The position numbers were made by a program, and so were the translations under genes. Source: Terriglobia bacterium (GTDB lineage: Bacteria; Acidobacteriota; Terriglobia; JAJPHL01). From it: a stretch of DNA of 64,000 bases. Under the pieces are notes generated by a model, which was not told the DNA's origin, made no database searches, and saw nothing but the letters and a program-made list of their open reading frames with translations. The stretch's first letter is position 1. Each line of letters begins with the position of its first letter. This document shows, piece by piece, positions 35,492 to 45,108 of this stretch. Where the stretch lies: contig JAJPHL010000042.1 in assembly GCA_021325275.1 (NCBI GenBank), positions 185,949-249,948 on the forward strand, in the 5' to 3' direction.

Positions 35492-37921
35492 TTAGTCCGC
35501 GCGCAGTGTTTCCATCGGATCCAACCGTGACGCGCGACGCGCGGGCACACCCGCGGCGATGAGCGCCACAGCGCCAAGCAGCGCGAGCGCCGCGCCCGTG
35601 GTTAGCGGATCGCCCGGCGTCACGCCAAACAGCAGCGCGCGCAGCACGCGTGCCAAGGCTAGCGACGCGCCGAGTCCCGCCAGCAACCCGGCGGTGGTCC
35701 AACGCGCGGCGTGACCGAGCGCCCAGCGCAAAATTCGCTCGGGTGTCGCGCCCAGCGCCATGCGCACACCGATCTCGCGCGTGCGTTGCGTCACCAGAAA
35801 GGCCGTCATCCCGAAAAGTCCCGTGGCCGCGAGTAGCGCGCCCATCGTCGCGAACGCCGCCAACAGGAACGCGTTGAACCTGGGCCGTGCCGTGACGCCG
35901 TCGAGGCGCGTCTGCATCGTTTCAGTCTCAACCGGTATCGTGACGTCGAGCGACTCGATCGCCGAGCGAATGCCGGCCGCGGCCATCGCCGGCGGGATGG
36001 CCGTGCGCGCCACGACGAATGCCGATCGCCAGCCATACTGCGGTTCCTGCCGGCGCATGATGGAGTCGAGTACAGGCTTGCGCAGTTCGTAGTATTCCGG
36101 CCACGCGGAGTTCACCAAGCCGTCGTTTTTCACGTCGCGCGCGATGCCCACCACCGTGGCCCATGGCTCGTCTCCTCTGCGGATTTGTTTCCCGAGTGCG
36201 TCTTCGTCGGGAAATAGCGTTTTCGCCAACGACTCGCTGAGAATCACGGCGTGCCCGGCGGCATCGCGATCGGTTTCCGCAAACCCGCGGCCACGAACGA
36301 TCGGAATGCCCAGCGTCGCGAAATACTCCGGCGTGACCCAGCGCCATCCCACCATGCCGCCGGTTCCCTCCGGACGCTCGGGACGTCCCGGAACGCCGAT
36401 CGCAGCGAGCGGATGGCCGTGCATCCCGCCCGACGGCGGCATCGAATCGACAATGGCGGCGGACTCGAGTCCCGGCACGGACTTTAGGCGTTGCTCCAGG
36501 TCGCGGAAGAACGACAATTGGTCTTCGGCGCGAGCATAGCGCTGGCGACCCAAGGTGAAATGCGCGGTGATCACGCGCGATGTTTCCATGCCGAGCGGAA
36601 CACTCTCCAACTTCCACAAACTTCGCAGCAACAATCCCGCGCCGGTCAGCAACACCATCGACACGGCGATTTGCACGGTCACTAGTGCGGATCGCAGCAC
36701 CGTTCCCGCCGGTCCAACCGCGTGCCAACCGACGATCGCTTCGGCACGCGGCGATCGCCACGCCGGCGCGACACCGAACAACAAACTCGCGGCGAGCGTG
36801 GCGGCCAGCGCAAACAGCAACACACGCCAGTCGAGCGATGCCTGCGTGAGGCGCGGGAGTCCCGCGGGCGCAAAGGCGACAAGCACGCGAAGAAGTCCGG
36901 CGGCCAACGCGCATCCTGCCGCACCGCCGATCGCGCCCAGCAGCAGGCTTTCACTCAAGGCGAGGCGCGCCAGGCGTGCGCGGCTTGCTCCGAGGACGGC
37001 CCGCATGGTCAGCTCGCGTTCGCGGGCCATTGCGCGGGCCAGCAGCAGGTTCGCAATGTTGGCGCAGGCGATCAGCAACACGGCGATCACGGATCCGAAC
37101 AGCGCCAGCGACGCTAGACGAACGTCGCCGACCTGGCGGTCGCGAATCGGGCGGACGCGAAAGCTGATTTCCTTCCGGAATCGCTCCGGAACGTCTTTCA
37201 TGGCCTGCTCGAAGTGCGGTTGCAATCCCGCCATTGCGGTGGCCGGCGTGACTCCCGGCTTCAATCGCCCAAACACGCGAAGCGCGCGGCCTTGGCGCTC
37301 AGTCTCTGCGAGAGCCAACGGCAGCAGCACATCCGCGGTCGTGAGCGTGGGCATTTCGAACGTTTCGGGCACCACGCCGACGATAGTTCTGGGCGTCCCG
37401 TCGAGTGGCATTGTGCGCCCGATGACGCGTGTGTCGCCGGCAAACCGGCTTTGCCATAGCGCGTGCGAAATCATCGCGGCCGGCGGGCCTCCGCGGCGAT
37501 CTTCCTCCGCCGTGAAGGTTCGCCCGATCAATGGAGCGACGCCGAAGGCCTCCAGAAAGTTGGCCTGCAATTGCAGGCAATCGAGGCGCTGCGCGTTTTG
37601 TTCCGTCAAGTCGCAGGCGTAGGAACCCGCTTGAAACGCCGTGACCGCCTCGAACGGCGTGCGATTCTCCGCGCTGCCGCGCTGGAGATCGAAGTATTCC
37701 ACTGCGAACATGAATTCGTTCGAGTCGAGCGGCGCCATCATTCCCACCGACGCCATGCGATCGGCGTAGGGGTAGGGAAGGGGCCGAAACAGAATGCGAT
37801 CGACCACGCTGAAAACCGCCGTGGTCGAGCCGATTCCCAGCGCCGCCGCGAGAATCGCGGTGATCGCAAACGCCGGGTTGCGCAACAGTCCACGCATCGC
37901 GTAACGAAGGTCGGAGAGCAT
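35492..37921 (-). CDS. ADOP-type duplicated orphan permease, without prefix domain
   Basis: The 809-residue protein starts directly at the first permease half (MLSDLRYAMRGLLRNPAF), lacking the prefix domain of its rightward paralogue. Both FtsX halves are present (LIACANIANLLLARAMARERELTMRAVLGA; MTAFLVTQRTREIGVRMALGA). It converges on the DJ-1 gene and is divergent from the disulfide oxidoreductase (58-bp gap). No regulator gene is attached. The start at MLSDLRYAM matches the usual ADOP N-terminus. Confidence 0.92.
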   Translation of the reverse strand: MLSDLRYAMRGLLRNPAFAITAILAAALGIGSTTAVFSVVDRILFRPLPYPYADRMASVGMMAPLDSNEFMFAVEYFDLQRGSAENRTPFEAVTAFQAGSYACDLTEQNAQRLDCLQLQANFLEAFGVAPLIGRTFTAEEDRRGGPPAAMISHALWQSRFAGDTRVIGRTMPLDGTPRTIVGVVPETFEMPTLTTADVLLPLALAETERQGRALRVFGRLKPGVTPATAMAGLQPHFEQAMKDVPERFRKEISFRVRPIRDRQVGDVRLASLALFGSVIAVLLIACANIANLLLARAMARERELTMRAVLGASRARLARLALSESLLLGAIGGAAGCALAAGLLRVLVAFAPAGLPRLTQASLDWRVLLFALAATLAASLLFGVAPAWRSPRAEAIVGWHAVGPAGTVLRSALVTVQIAVSMVLLTGAGLLLRSLWKLESVPLGMETSRVITAHFTLGRQRYARAEDQLSFFRDLEQRLKSVPGLESAAIVDSMPPSGGMHGHPLAAIGVPGRPERPEGTGGMVGWRWVTPEYFATLGIPIVRGRGFAETDRDAAGHAVILSESLAKTLFPDEDALGKQIRRGDEPWATVVGIARDVKNDGLVNSAWPEYYELRKPVLDSIMRRQEPQYGWRSAFVVARTAIPPAMAAAGIRSAIESLDVTIPVETETMQTRLDGVTARPRFNAFLLAAFATMGALLAATGLFGMTAFLVTQRTREIGVRMALGATPERILRWALGHAARWTTAGLLAGLGASLALARVLRALLFGVTPGDPLTTGAALALLGAVALIAAGVPARRASRLDPMETLRAD

Positions 37922-37979
37922 AACGATGTAGACTCCAGGGCAGACGAATGGTTCCCAGTCAGAGTACACTACGCGACAT

Positions 37980-39341
37980 ATGGGAAATACGAAACAGTAC
38001 GACGCCATCGTCATCGGCTCCGGCCAAGCCGGCGGCCCTCTCGCGGGCGCCCTGGCGCGCGCCGGTTGGAAGACCGCGATCATCGAGCGCGAGCACGTGG
38101 GCGGCACGTGCATCAATGAAGGATGCACGCCGACCAAAACCATGGTCGCCAGTGCGCGCGTGGCGTATCTATCGCGGCGCGCCGCCGATTACGGAGTGCG
38201 TCACGGTGACGTCTCGGTGGATCTGGAAGTCGTGCGGAAACGCAAGCGGGACATTGTGGAGTCGTTTCGCGGCGGCAGCCAAAAGCGTTTGGAAAGCGCG
38301 AAGGGTCTCGACCTGATCTTTGCCGAGGCGTCTTTTGATGGACCCATGCGCGTGCGCGCCGGCGGCGACTTGCTCACGGCGTCGCGCGCCATCGTTTTGA
38401 ACACAGGCACGCGCGCGGCGCGTCCACCGATTCCGGGACTCGATTTTGACAATGCGGCCGTCAACGCGCTCGACAATCGCTCGATCATGGAACTCGATCG
38501 CGTGCCGGAGCATTTGGTCGTGCTGGGCGGCGGATATATCGGGCTCGAGTTTGGACAAATGTTTCGGCGCTTCGGCAGCCGCGTGACCATCGTGCAGTCG
38601 AACGCGCGATTGTTGCCGCGCGAAGACGAAGACGTCAGCGATGCGGTGGCGGAAATCCTGCGCGAAGACGGAATCGAAATCCTAACCGGCGCGAAAGTTT
38701 CGCGCGTCGATGCTCCGGCCACGGCCGTGGTGGGCGATCGCCGAATCGAAGGATCGCACTTGCTCGTCGCGACGGGCCGCGTGCCCAATACCGAAAGACT
38801 CAATCTCTCCGTGGCCGGCGTCGAGACTGACGCGCATGGATTCATTCGCGTCAACGATCGTTTGGAAACCAGCGCGCCGGGAATCTTTGTGGCCGGCGAT
38901 GTGAAGGGTGGTCCGGCGTTTACGCACATTTCCTACGACGACTATCGCGTTTTGCGCCGCCGTTTCCTCGACAACGAACCGGCGTCGATCGCGGGCCGCC
39001 AGATTCCCTACACCGTTTTCATCGATCCGCAACTCGGCCGCATTGGACTTACGGAGCGCGACGCGCGTGCGCAAGGCTTGAAGTTTCGCGTCGCGAAGAT
39101 GCCGATGTCGCACGTGGCGCGCGCTCTCGAAACGGATGAAACCCGCGGATTCATGAAGGCACTCGTTGCCGATGATGGTCAAATTCTGGGCGCGGCGGTG
39201 CTGGGAATCGAAGGCGGCGAGATTGCGACGGTCCTGCAAATCGCGATGCTCGGTAAATTGCCCTACATGGCGTTGCGGGATGCGATCTTCTCGCATCCCA
39301 CGTTGGCCGAATCGCTGAACAACTTGTTCGCCGCTATGTAG
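37980..39341 (+). CDS. FAD-dependent pyridine nucleotide-disulfide oxidoreductase, mercuric reductase-like
   Basis: The 453-residue flavoprotein has the FAD-binding fingerprint [13 protein letters not shown], redox disulfide [16 protein letters not shown](P)-binding [11 protein letters not shown], second FAD motif PGIFVAGDV, and C-terminal dimerisation domain ending [14 protein letters not shown]. The C-terminal HPT lacks the HPxxxE arrangement of lipoamide dehydrogenase, which points to the mercuric reductase-like subgroup. It lacks the C-terminal Cys pair of true MerA and no mer genes are nearby, so mercury detoxification is not supported. TACACT at 37965-37970 lies nine bases upstream of the ATG. 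Confidence 0.92.
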   Translation: MGNTKQYDAIVIGSGQAGGPLAGALARAGWKTAIIEREHVGGTCINEGCTPTKTMVASARVAYLSRRAADYGVRHGDVSVDLEVVRKRKRDIVESFRGGSQKRLESAKGLDLIFAEASFDGPMRVRAGGDLLTASRAIVLNTGTRAARPPIPGLDFDNAAVNALDNRSIMELDRVPEHLVVLGGGYIGLEFGQMFRRFGSRVTIVQSNARLLPREDEDVSDAVAEILREDGIEILTGAKVSRVDAPATAVVGDRRIEGSHLLVATGRVPNTERLNLSVAGVETDAHGFIRVNDRLETSAPGIFVAGDVKGGPAFTHISYDDYRVLRRRFLDNEPASIAGRQIPYTVFIDPQLGRIGLTERDARAQGLKFRVAKMPMSHVARALETDETRGFMKALVADDGQILGAAVLGIEGGEIATVLQIAMLGKLPYMALRDAIFSHPTLAESLNNLFAAM

Positions 39342-39349
39342 CCCAGACG

Positions 39350-42300
39350 TTATGGCTTGCCGAAAACTTTGCTCGGGTACTTCGGCCGCGCCGGAAGCGC
39401 CGGATAGTTCTTCAGCGCATCTTTCGCCAGTTCAATCGCTTTTTCAAGCTGCGGATCGTGCCCCGCGGCGACGAGATCCGGCCGTTGTTGCACGACATAG
39501 TCCGGATCAACGCCGTGATTCTCCACGATCCACTGGCCGCCTTGATCGACGGTCCAGAACGCGGTTTCCGGCGCCGTCACGCCGCCGCCGTCCATCATCG
39601 GGATGATGCGGTTGTAGCCGACCAATCCGCCCCACGTGCGCGTTCCCACGATCGGGCCGATCTTTTCACGCTTGAAGAACCACGGGAATGCGTCGCCGCC
39701 CGAACCCGCGAGTTCGTTCACGATCATCACCTTCGGACCGTAGATCGCTTGCGGCGGCCATGCCTGATCCTTGCCTTCGCGCGGCGTCGTCATGCTGAGC
39801 AACTTGCGGTTCAGTTTTTCGGTGTAAAAGTCGGGAATCATGCCGCCGTGATTGTAACGCTCGTCGACGATCAAGCCGTCTTTGCCGACCTGCGCTTGTA
39901 GATACTTGTCGAACATGATGATGCCGTCGATGCCGGTGTCGGGCACATGCATGTATCCGATCCGGCCGCCGGTGGCTTCTTCCACTTTCTTGCGATTGTC
40001 TTCCACCCAGTTCCAATAGCGCAGCGCACCTTCGTCACGAATCGGGCGCACCGTGATTTCCCACGCGCCTTGCTCGCTCGGTTTGTCATTGACCTTGAGG
40101 GAAACCACTTTGCCGGCGAGATTCTGGAAATACTCATACGGCTCGCTGGCCGGCTTGGCAACCACACCGTTCACCGCGATCAAATAGTTGCCTTCCTTCA
40201 CCTTCAGTCCCGGTTCGGTGAGCGGAGAGCGCGTCGCGTCGTTCCAGTTTTCTCCCGGGTAGATTTTTTTGAAGCGGAAGAAGCCGCCATCGACGTCGAA
40301 GTCCACGCCGAGCATTCCGGTCGACACGCGTTGGACCGCCGGCGTGTCGCCGCCGCCCACGTAGGTGTGTGAAGTGGACAACTCGGCGATCATTTCACCG
40401 ATCAGATAGTTCAGGTCGCTGCGATGCGCTACCCACGGCAGTAAGGCGTCGTACCGCTTGCCGATCGCGTTCCAGTCGAGGCCGCCCATCGCGGGATCCC
40501 AGTAGAAATCCCGTTCAATGCGCCACGCTTCGTGGAAAATCTCCTTCCACTCGTCGCGCGGCTCCAAGCGGACCTGAAGATCGCCGATGTTGAGCCGGCC
40601 GTCACCCACGTGTTTTGGCGGATTCGGAGAGGCGTCGACGATGCCGAACGTATTGCCGGCGCGGTAGATCATTTTCTTCCCGTCTTTGTCGAGTTCGTAG
40701 CCGGCGATGCCGCCCATGATCACTTTGTCTTCGCGCTTGCTCACGTCGTAGACGTGCAGTGTGGCGCGCTGGTCGTTCTCGGGCCGGTTCGCCTCCAAGT
40801 TTTCGACGGGCACGGACAGGTAGAAAAACTTTTCCTTGCGCGCCTGCAGATTGGTGAACAATCCGGGTGGAAGCGGCACGTGCGCGACGCGCCGGCCCAA
40901 GCCTTCGAGATCGATTTCGATGGGCTTCACCTCTTTGTCAGACTTCTTGGCGTCGTCCTTTTTCGCGTCATCCTTTTTCGCGTCGTCCTTCTTTGAGTCG
41001 TCGTCCTTCTTCGCGTCATCCGCTTTTTTGGTGTCGTCAGGTTTCTTTTCGTCGGCCTTTTTCTCAGGCTCGGAGCCTTCCTTCTCTTCGTCGCTCTGCG
41101 GCGAGAATGGCGACGCTTCGTCGGCTTTCAACGTCAACGCAAAGACGCCGCTGGTCTCCAAATATCCAAAGCGCAAGTCGAAGTTGCTTCCGGTGGGATA
41201 GAAGAAACGTTCCGAAATGAAGTAGAGATACTTGCCGTTTTGATCAAACGACGGCGACTTCTGATCGTAGAAGGAATCGCTGATGCGGAAGCTCTTCTTT
41301 TGTTCGAGCGAGTGCAGGTAGAGCGCGTTGTTCTGGTTTTCCTGCGTCAACGTGTAGGCGATCCAACGACTGTCCGGCGACCACGCCGCGCCAAAGCCGC
41401 CGCCCCACTGGTCACTGTCCACCAGCACAGGCGACTTCTTCTCGACATCCACGTACCAGAGCCGCAGTTTCTTGTCCCTGTAAGAGAGCTTCTTGCTGTC
41501 CGGCGACCATGCGAGCGCGTCGCGATAACAATTTCCGTCGCTGGTGACGCGCGTTTCCTCGCCGCCCATTTGTGGACGCGTGTACACTTCCCACTCGCCG
41601 GACTTATCTGAAAGGTAGGCAATCCATTTGCCGTCCGGCGACCACACCGGTTCCTGCTCATGCACGCCAGGCGAATCGGTGATGTTGCGCGCGTTCCCTT
41701 TTTCCGCCGGAAGCGTGAAGATGTCACCGTGGGCTTCGAGCACCGCGCGCGTCCCGCTCGGCGAGAGTCCAAAGGTGCGGATGCGGTTGGCGACAAGACG
41801 AATTCCCGCGCGCGCTTCGACGTCATCGGAGTGCACCGTCACGGGCACTGGCTTCGTCTGTCCGCTCGATATTTCGTAATTGAACAGCAGGCCGCCGTTC
41901 TCGAAAATAATGGAGTCGGGACCTAAACTCGGCCACTTGACGTCGTATTCCTTATAAGTCGTGAGCTGCGTAGTGCGCTTTGTCCCCAAGTCGTAGCGAT
42001 AGAGATTCATCACGCCGTCTTTGTCGGAGATGAAGAAAATCGAGTTGCCGTGCCACATCGGAAACTGCTGTTGCGCTCCGTTGGCCGGCACGTCTTCGTA
42101 GGCGTGCGTCTTTAAGTCGAAGATGCCGATGGTGTTCAACCATCCGCCGCGATAGCGCTTCCAGGTGCGGAACTCCTGCGACGTGGAGTTGAATGCGACC
42201 TTCGTTCCATCCGGCGACAAACTGCTCAGGCTCGCGCGCGGAACGGGCAACATCTCCGGGAGTCCGCCGTCAACCGAAACGGTGAAGAGCCGCGTGTAGT

Positions 42301-42715
42301 CCGGAAGCAGGCTGTTGCGGTTCGAGCGGAACAGCACGCGTTTTGAGTCCGCGGTCCACCCGAGCACCAGGTCGGCGCCGGGATGGAATGTCAGCCGGCG
42401 CGGCTCGCCGCCCTCGGCCGGCATGACGAAGACGTCGGTGTTGCCGTCATAGTCGCCGGTGAACGCGATCCACTTTCCGTCGGGTGAGAACTTAGGATGC
42501 ACTTCCTCGCCCGGATGCGTCGTGAGCCGTCGCGCCACGCCGCCCGCGCGCGGCGTGATCCAGAGATCGCCGGCATAGACGAATACCACGTGGTCGCGCG
42601 AGACGTCAGGATAGCGCATCAGCTTGGTTTCGCCGGGCGCGGCTTGCGAGCCGGTTGTGGAGGCGATCGCCAAAAGCACCAGAGACAAGAAGGCAACGCG
42701 GCAAATGAGCTTCAA
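39350..42715 (-). CDS. Secreted tricorn-protease homologue (S41 peptidase)
   Basis: The 1121-residue protein has a signal peptide (cleavage near SQAAPG), an N-terminal beta-propeller built from WD40-like repeats (HPKFSPDGKWIAFTG, PVWSPDGKWIAYLSDKSG), a second propeller, a PDZ domain (GLKVKEGNYLIAVNGV), and an S41 catalytic domain with NELAGSGGDAFPWFF (nucleophile Ser) and TSHTYVGGG (His). Tricorn cleaves short peptides from proteolysis. A Lys/Asp repeat insert of about 60 residues lies between the propellers. TTG is the start, with GAGGTG five bases upstream. Confidence 0.95.
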   Translation of the reverse strand: MKLICRVAFLSLVLLAIASTTGSQAAPGETKLMRYPDVSRDHVVFVYAGDLWITPRAGGVARRLTTHPGEEVHPKFSPDGKWIAFTGDYDGNTDVFVMPAEGGEPRRLTFHPGADLVLGWTADSKRVLFRSNRNSLLPDYTRLFTVSVDGGLPEMLPVPRASLSSLSPDGTKVAFNSTSQEFRTWKRYRGGWLNTIGIFDLKTHAYEDVPANGAQQQFPMWHGNSIFFISDKDGVMNLYRYDLGTKRTTQLTTYKEYDVKWPSLGPDSIIFENGGLLFNYEISSGQTKPVPVTVHSDDVEARAGIRLVANRIRTFGLSPSGTRAVLEAHGDIFTLPAEKGNARNITDSPGVHEQEPVWSPDGKWIAYLSDKSGEWEVYTRPQMGGEETRVTSDGNCYRDALAWSPDSKKLSYRDKKLRLWYVDVEKKSPVLVDSDQWGGGFGAAWSPDSRWIAYTLTQENQNNALYLHSLEQKKSFRISDSFYDQKSPSFDQNGKYLYFISERFFYPTGSNFDLRFGYLETSGVFALTLKADEASPFSPQSDEEKEGSEPEKKADEKKPDDTKKADDAKKDDDSKKDDAKKDDAKKDDAKKSDKEVKPIEIDLEGLGRRVAHVPLPPGLFTNLQARKEKFFYLSVPVENLEANRPENDQRATLHVYDVSKREDKVIMGGIAGYELDKDGKKMIYRAGNTFGIVDASPNPPKHVGDGRLNIGDLQVRLEPRDEWKEIFHEAWRIERDFYWDPAMGGLDWNAIGKRYDALLPWVAHRSDLNYLIGEMIAELSTSHTYVGGGDTPAVQRVSTGMLGVDFDVDGGFFRFKKIYPGENWNDATRSPLTEPGLKVKEGNYLIAVNGVVAKPASEPYEYFQNLAGKVVSLKVNDKPSEQGAWEITVRPIRDEGALRYWNWVEDNRKKVEEATGGRIGYMHVPDTGIDGIIMFDKYLQAQVGKDGLIVDERYNHGGMIPDFYTEKLNRKLLSMTTPREGKDQAWPPQAIYGPKVMIVNELAGSGGDAFPWFFKREKIGPIVGTRTWGGLVGYNRIIPMMDGGGVTAPETAFWTVDQGGQWIVENHGVDPDYVVQQRPDLVAAGHDPQLEKAIELAKDALKNYPALPARPKYPSKVFGKP

Positions 42716-42834
42716 CGGAGCACCTCAAAAAAGGATGTAGCAATCCAATATTCTGGCATGCGGACGCGTATCGACGAAAAAAAGCGCGTAAAAAGTTGTC
42801 GAACTCGCGGCTTTGTGGTGAAATCCTTCTTTCA

Positions 42835-43776
42835 GTGGAAATCCTCGACCTGCGCCACCTGACGTCCCGCGACCTGGAACCCCTGCTGCAAGAGGAAATC
42901 CAACTCTGGAGCGCGGAGCTTCTGTGGGACTACAACGCCTCGGCCGAACTGATCCGCCGCTTCCTCGACTCCCGCTCATTGCCGGGCTACGCCGCGATGG
43001 ATCGCGGCCGCGTGGCCGGCTACGCGTTCTTCGTCTACGAGGATCAAAAAGGATTGATCGGCGACCTCTTCGCGATGCGCGCGTATCGAGGACAGGTGGA
43101 GGAGCGGCTGCTCGAGCACGTGATCGAAACGCTGCGCGGGTCGCCGGGGATTCAGCGCCTGGAAGCGCAGTTGATGCTGCAAGGCTCCGATCGCCTCGAA
43201 GCGATTTTCCGCCGTGAGAAATTCCGCGTCCACGATCGCAAGTTCCTCCATTTGGATTTCCGCACCGCGCCGGTTTTTGTGCCGCGCGCCCTCGACGGCT
43301 ACGACTTGCTCACGTGGGACGATCGATACTTCGAGGAAGTCGCGGCGCTTATCGCGCGGGCGTATCGCGACCACGTCGATGGCGCGATCAACGATCAGTA
43401 CCGCTCGCTGAACGGCGCGCTACGCTTTCTGCGCAACATCATTCAGTATCCCGGGTGCGGGGTGTTTCATCCGCTCGGCGCGATTCTCGCGAAGCACCGG
43501 TCCACCGGGAAAATCCAGGGCTTGGTTCTGACTTCCACCGTAAATCCTCGCGTTGGGCACATCACGCAAGTATGCACCTCGCCTGAATTTCGCGGCACCG
43601 GCTTGGGATACGAACTGGTCCGCCGCGCCCTCGAGCATTTTCGCGCGCAACACTACACCGGCGTGAGTCTCACGGTGACCGTAGCGAATACGGAAGCCGT
43701 CGAGTTATACGATCGCTTGGGATTCGGCGCGCTGCGCGAATTCAAGGCCTACGTTTGGGACGCCAGTTGGACGTGA
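42835..43776 (+). CDS. GNAT-family acetyltransferase, two-domain
   Basis: The 313-residue protein has an N-terminal GNAT-like half (GYAAMDRGRVAGYAFFVYED) without a clear acetyl-CoA motif, and a C-terminal GNAT domain with the pyrophosphate-binding loop VCTSPEFRGTGLGYEL and ANTEAVELYDRLGF. The substrate cannot be predicted. The GTG at 42835 is chosen because conserved-looking sequence begins there (VEILDLRHLT); a TTG at 42796 is the alternative. Neither has a Shine-Dalgarno. It is divergent from the tricorn gene. Confidence 0.85.
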   Translation: MEILDLRHLTSRDLEPLLQEEIQLWSAELLWDYNASAELIRRFLDSRSLPGYAAMDRGRVAGYAFFVYEDQKGLIGDLFAMRAYRGQVEERLLEHVIETLRGSPGIQRLEAQLMLQGSDRLEAIFRREKFRVHDRKFLHLDFRTAPVFVPRALDGYDLLTWDDRYFEEVAALIARAYRDHVDGAINDQYRSLNGALRFLRNIIQYPGCGVFHPLGAILAKHRSTGKIQGLVLTSTVNPRVGHITQVCTSPEFRGTGLGYELVRRALEHFRAQHYTGVSLTVTVANTEAVELYDRLGFGALREFKAYVWDASWT

Positions 43777-43847
43777 GGCGCGCCGGCGTTTCGATGATAG
43801 TCTGATAGAAGCACTTCGCTCTCAAAATACTCGTTGAGGAGGGGTCT

Positions 43848-44174
43848 ATGTCCCGTGACTACGACGACGATACGCGCAGCTTGGTATGGTTCATGGCCGG
43901 ACTTGGCGTGGGTGCTGTAACGGCGCTGCTGTTCGCGCCGCGCACCGGCAAGGAGACGCGCAAGATTCTCGCGCGCGCCGCCGACCGCGGTCGCGATTAC
44001 CTCGAAGATCGGGCGGACGATTTGCGCGACACGGCCGGTAAAGTTCGCAGCCACGCGTCGGATCTGGCCGATCGCTCGCGCGATCTCTACGAGCGCGGCC
44101 GCGACTTGGCGAAAGATGTAGGAGAAGACGCCGCCACATTGCTCGATCGTGGCCGGAAAATCGTTCGCGGCTAA
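43848..44174 (+). CDS. YtxH-domain protein
   Basis: The 108-residue protein has a YtxH pattern: a short hydrophobic N-terminal helix (VWFMAGLGVGAVTALLFAPRTGKETR) followed by a long charged amphipathic helix of repeating RDY/LEDRAD-type units. YtxH proteins are small membrane-associated stress-linked proteins. A strong Shine-Dalgarno (GAGGAGGGG) precedes the ATG. Its TAA overlaps the TAG of the convergent lipA gene within CTAA. Confidence 0.9.
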   Translation: MSRDYDDDTRSLVWFMAGLGVGAVTALLFAPRTGKETRKILARAADRGRDYLEDRADDLRDTAGKVRSHASDLADRSRDLYERGRDLAKDVGEDAATLLDRGRKIVRG

Positions 44175-45064
44175 TTTGCGGCTTCCGTAGATTCGACGGC
44201 CCGCCGGGCGTGGTAGGAACTGCGCACGAGCGGGCCGCTTTCTACGTGCTGGAATCCCAGGGCGCGTGCGGTCGCGCCCAAGCGATCGAATTCTTCGGGC
44301 GAATAATAGCGGTGGATCGGCAAATGATCCGCCGACGGCCGCAAGTATTGCCCAATCGTCACGAGACGCACACCTGAGCGGCGCAAATCGCGCAGTGTTT
44401 GCTCTACTTCGCTCGGTTCCTCGCCCAATCCCACCATGATCCCGGATTTCGAGCACGCTCCAGCCTCGGAAGCGCGCTGTAGCAATTCCAACGACCGTTC
44501 GTAGCGTGATCCCGGGCGCACTTCTCGATACAGACGCTCGACGGTCTCGATGTTGTGATTCAAAACGTCGGGCCGGGCGTCGAGAATGATGCGCAGGGCC
44601 TCCGCCGATCCTTGCAAATCGGGGATCAAGACTTCCACTTTGCACTGCGGCAGGCGTTTGCGGATGGAAGAAATCGTGCGTGCGAAAAGTTCCGCGCCGC
44701 CGTCTTTGCGATCGTCGCGATTCACCGACGTGACCACGGCGTAGCCCAAGTTCAACTGCGCGGCCGCTTCCGCAACGCGCTCGGCTTCGCTCAAATCGAG
44801 CGCCAGCGGCGCGCCTTTCTGCACGGCGCAGAATCCGCAGCGCCGCGTACACACATTTCCGGCGATCATGAACGTCGCCGTGCGCTGTTCCCAGCACTCG
44901 CCGATGTTGGGGCAATGCGCGCTTTGGCAAACTGTATGTAACCCCAGCGAGTCCACGAGCGTCCGTAGTTCGTGGTAGTTCGCGCCGCCAGGGGCGCGCG
45001 CTTTCAACCATTCCGGCCGGACGAGTTGAGCGGCACTGCTTTCGTGTTCAGCAATCAAAGGCAA
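44171..45064 (-). CDS. lipA: Lipoyl synthase
   Basis: The 297-residue radical SAM enzyme has both iron-sulfur cluster motifs: the auxiliary cluster CQSAHCPNIGEC (C-x4-C-x5-C) and the SAM cluster CTRRCGFC (CxxxCxxC). It inserts two sulfurs into octanoyl-protein. The start appears to be TTG at 45064 with AAGGA shortly upstream; the family N-terminus (PEWLKARAPGG) follows. No lipB is adjacent. It is convergent and overlapping with the YtxH gene. Confidence 0.97.
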   Translation of the reverse strand: MPLIAEHESSAAQLVRPEWLKARAPGGANYHELRTLVDSLGLHTVCQSAHCPNIGECWEQRTATFMIAGNVCTRRCGFCAVQKGAPLALDLSEAERVAEAAAQLNLGYAVVTSVNRDDRKDGGAELFARTISSIRKRLPQCKVEVLIPDLQGSAEALRIILDARPDVLNHNIETVERLYREVRPGSRYERSLELLQRASEAGACSKSGIMVGLGEEPSEVEQTLRDLRRSGVRLVTIGQYLRPSADHLPIHRYYSPEEFDRLGATARALGFQHVESGPLVRSSYHARRAVESTEAAN

Positions 45065-45108
45065 GATTCCTTCATTCTATCGCAGGCGTTGCGATACGCT
45101 GGACATCT

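Noticed and set aside
38103..38150. MerA (mercury reductase) for the disulfide oxidoreductase
   Set aside because: Lacks the C-terminal Cys pair and N-terminal MerP-like domain of MerA, and no mer genes are nearby.
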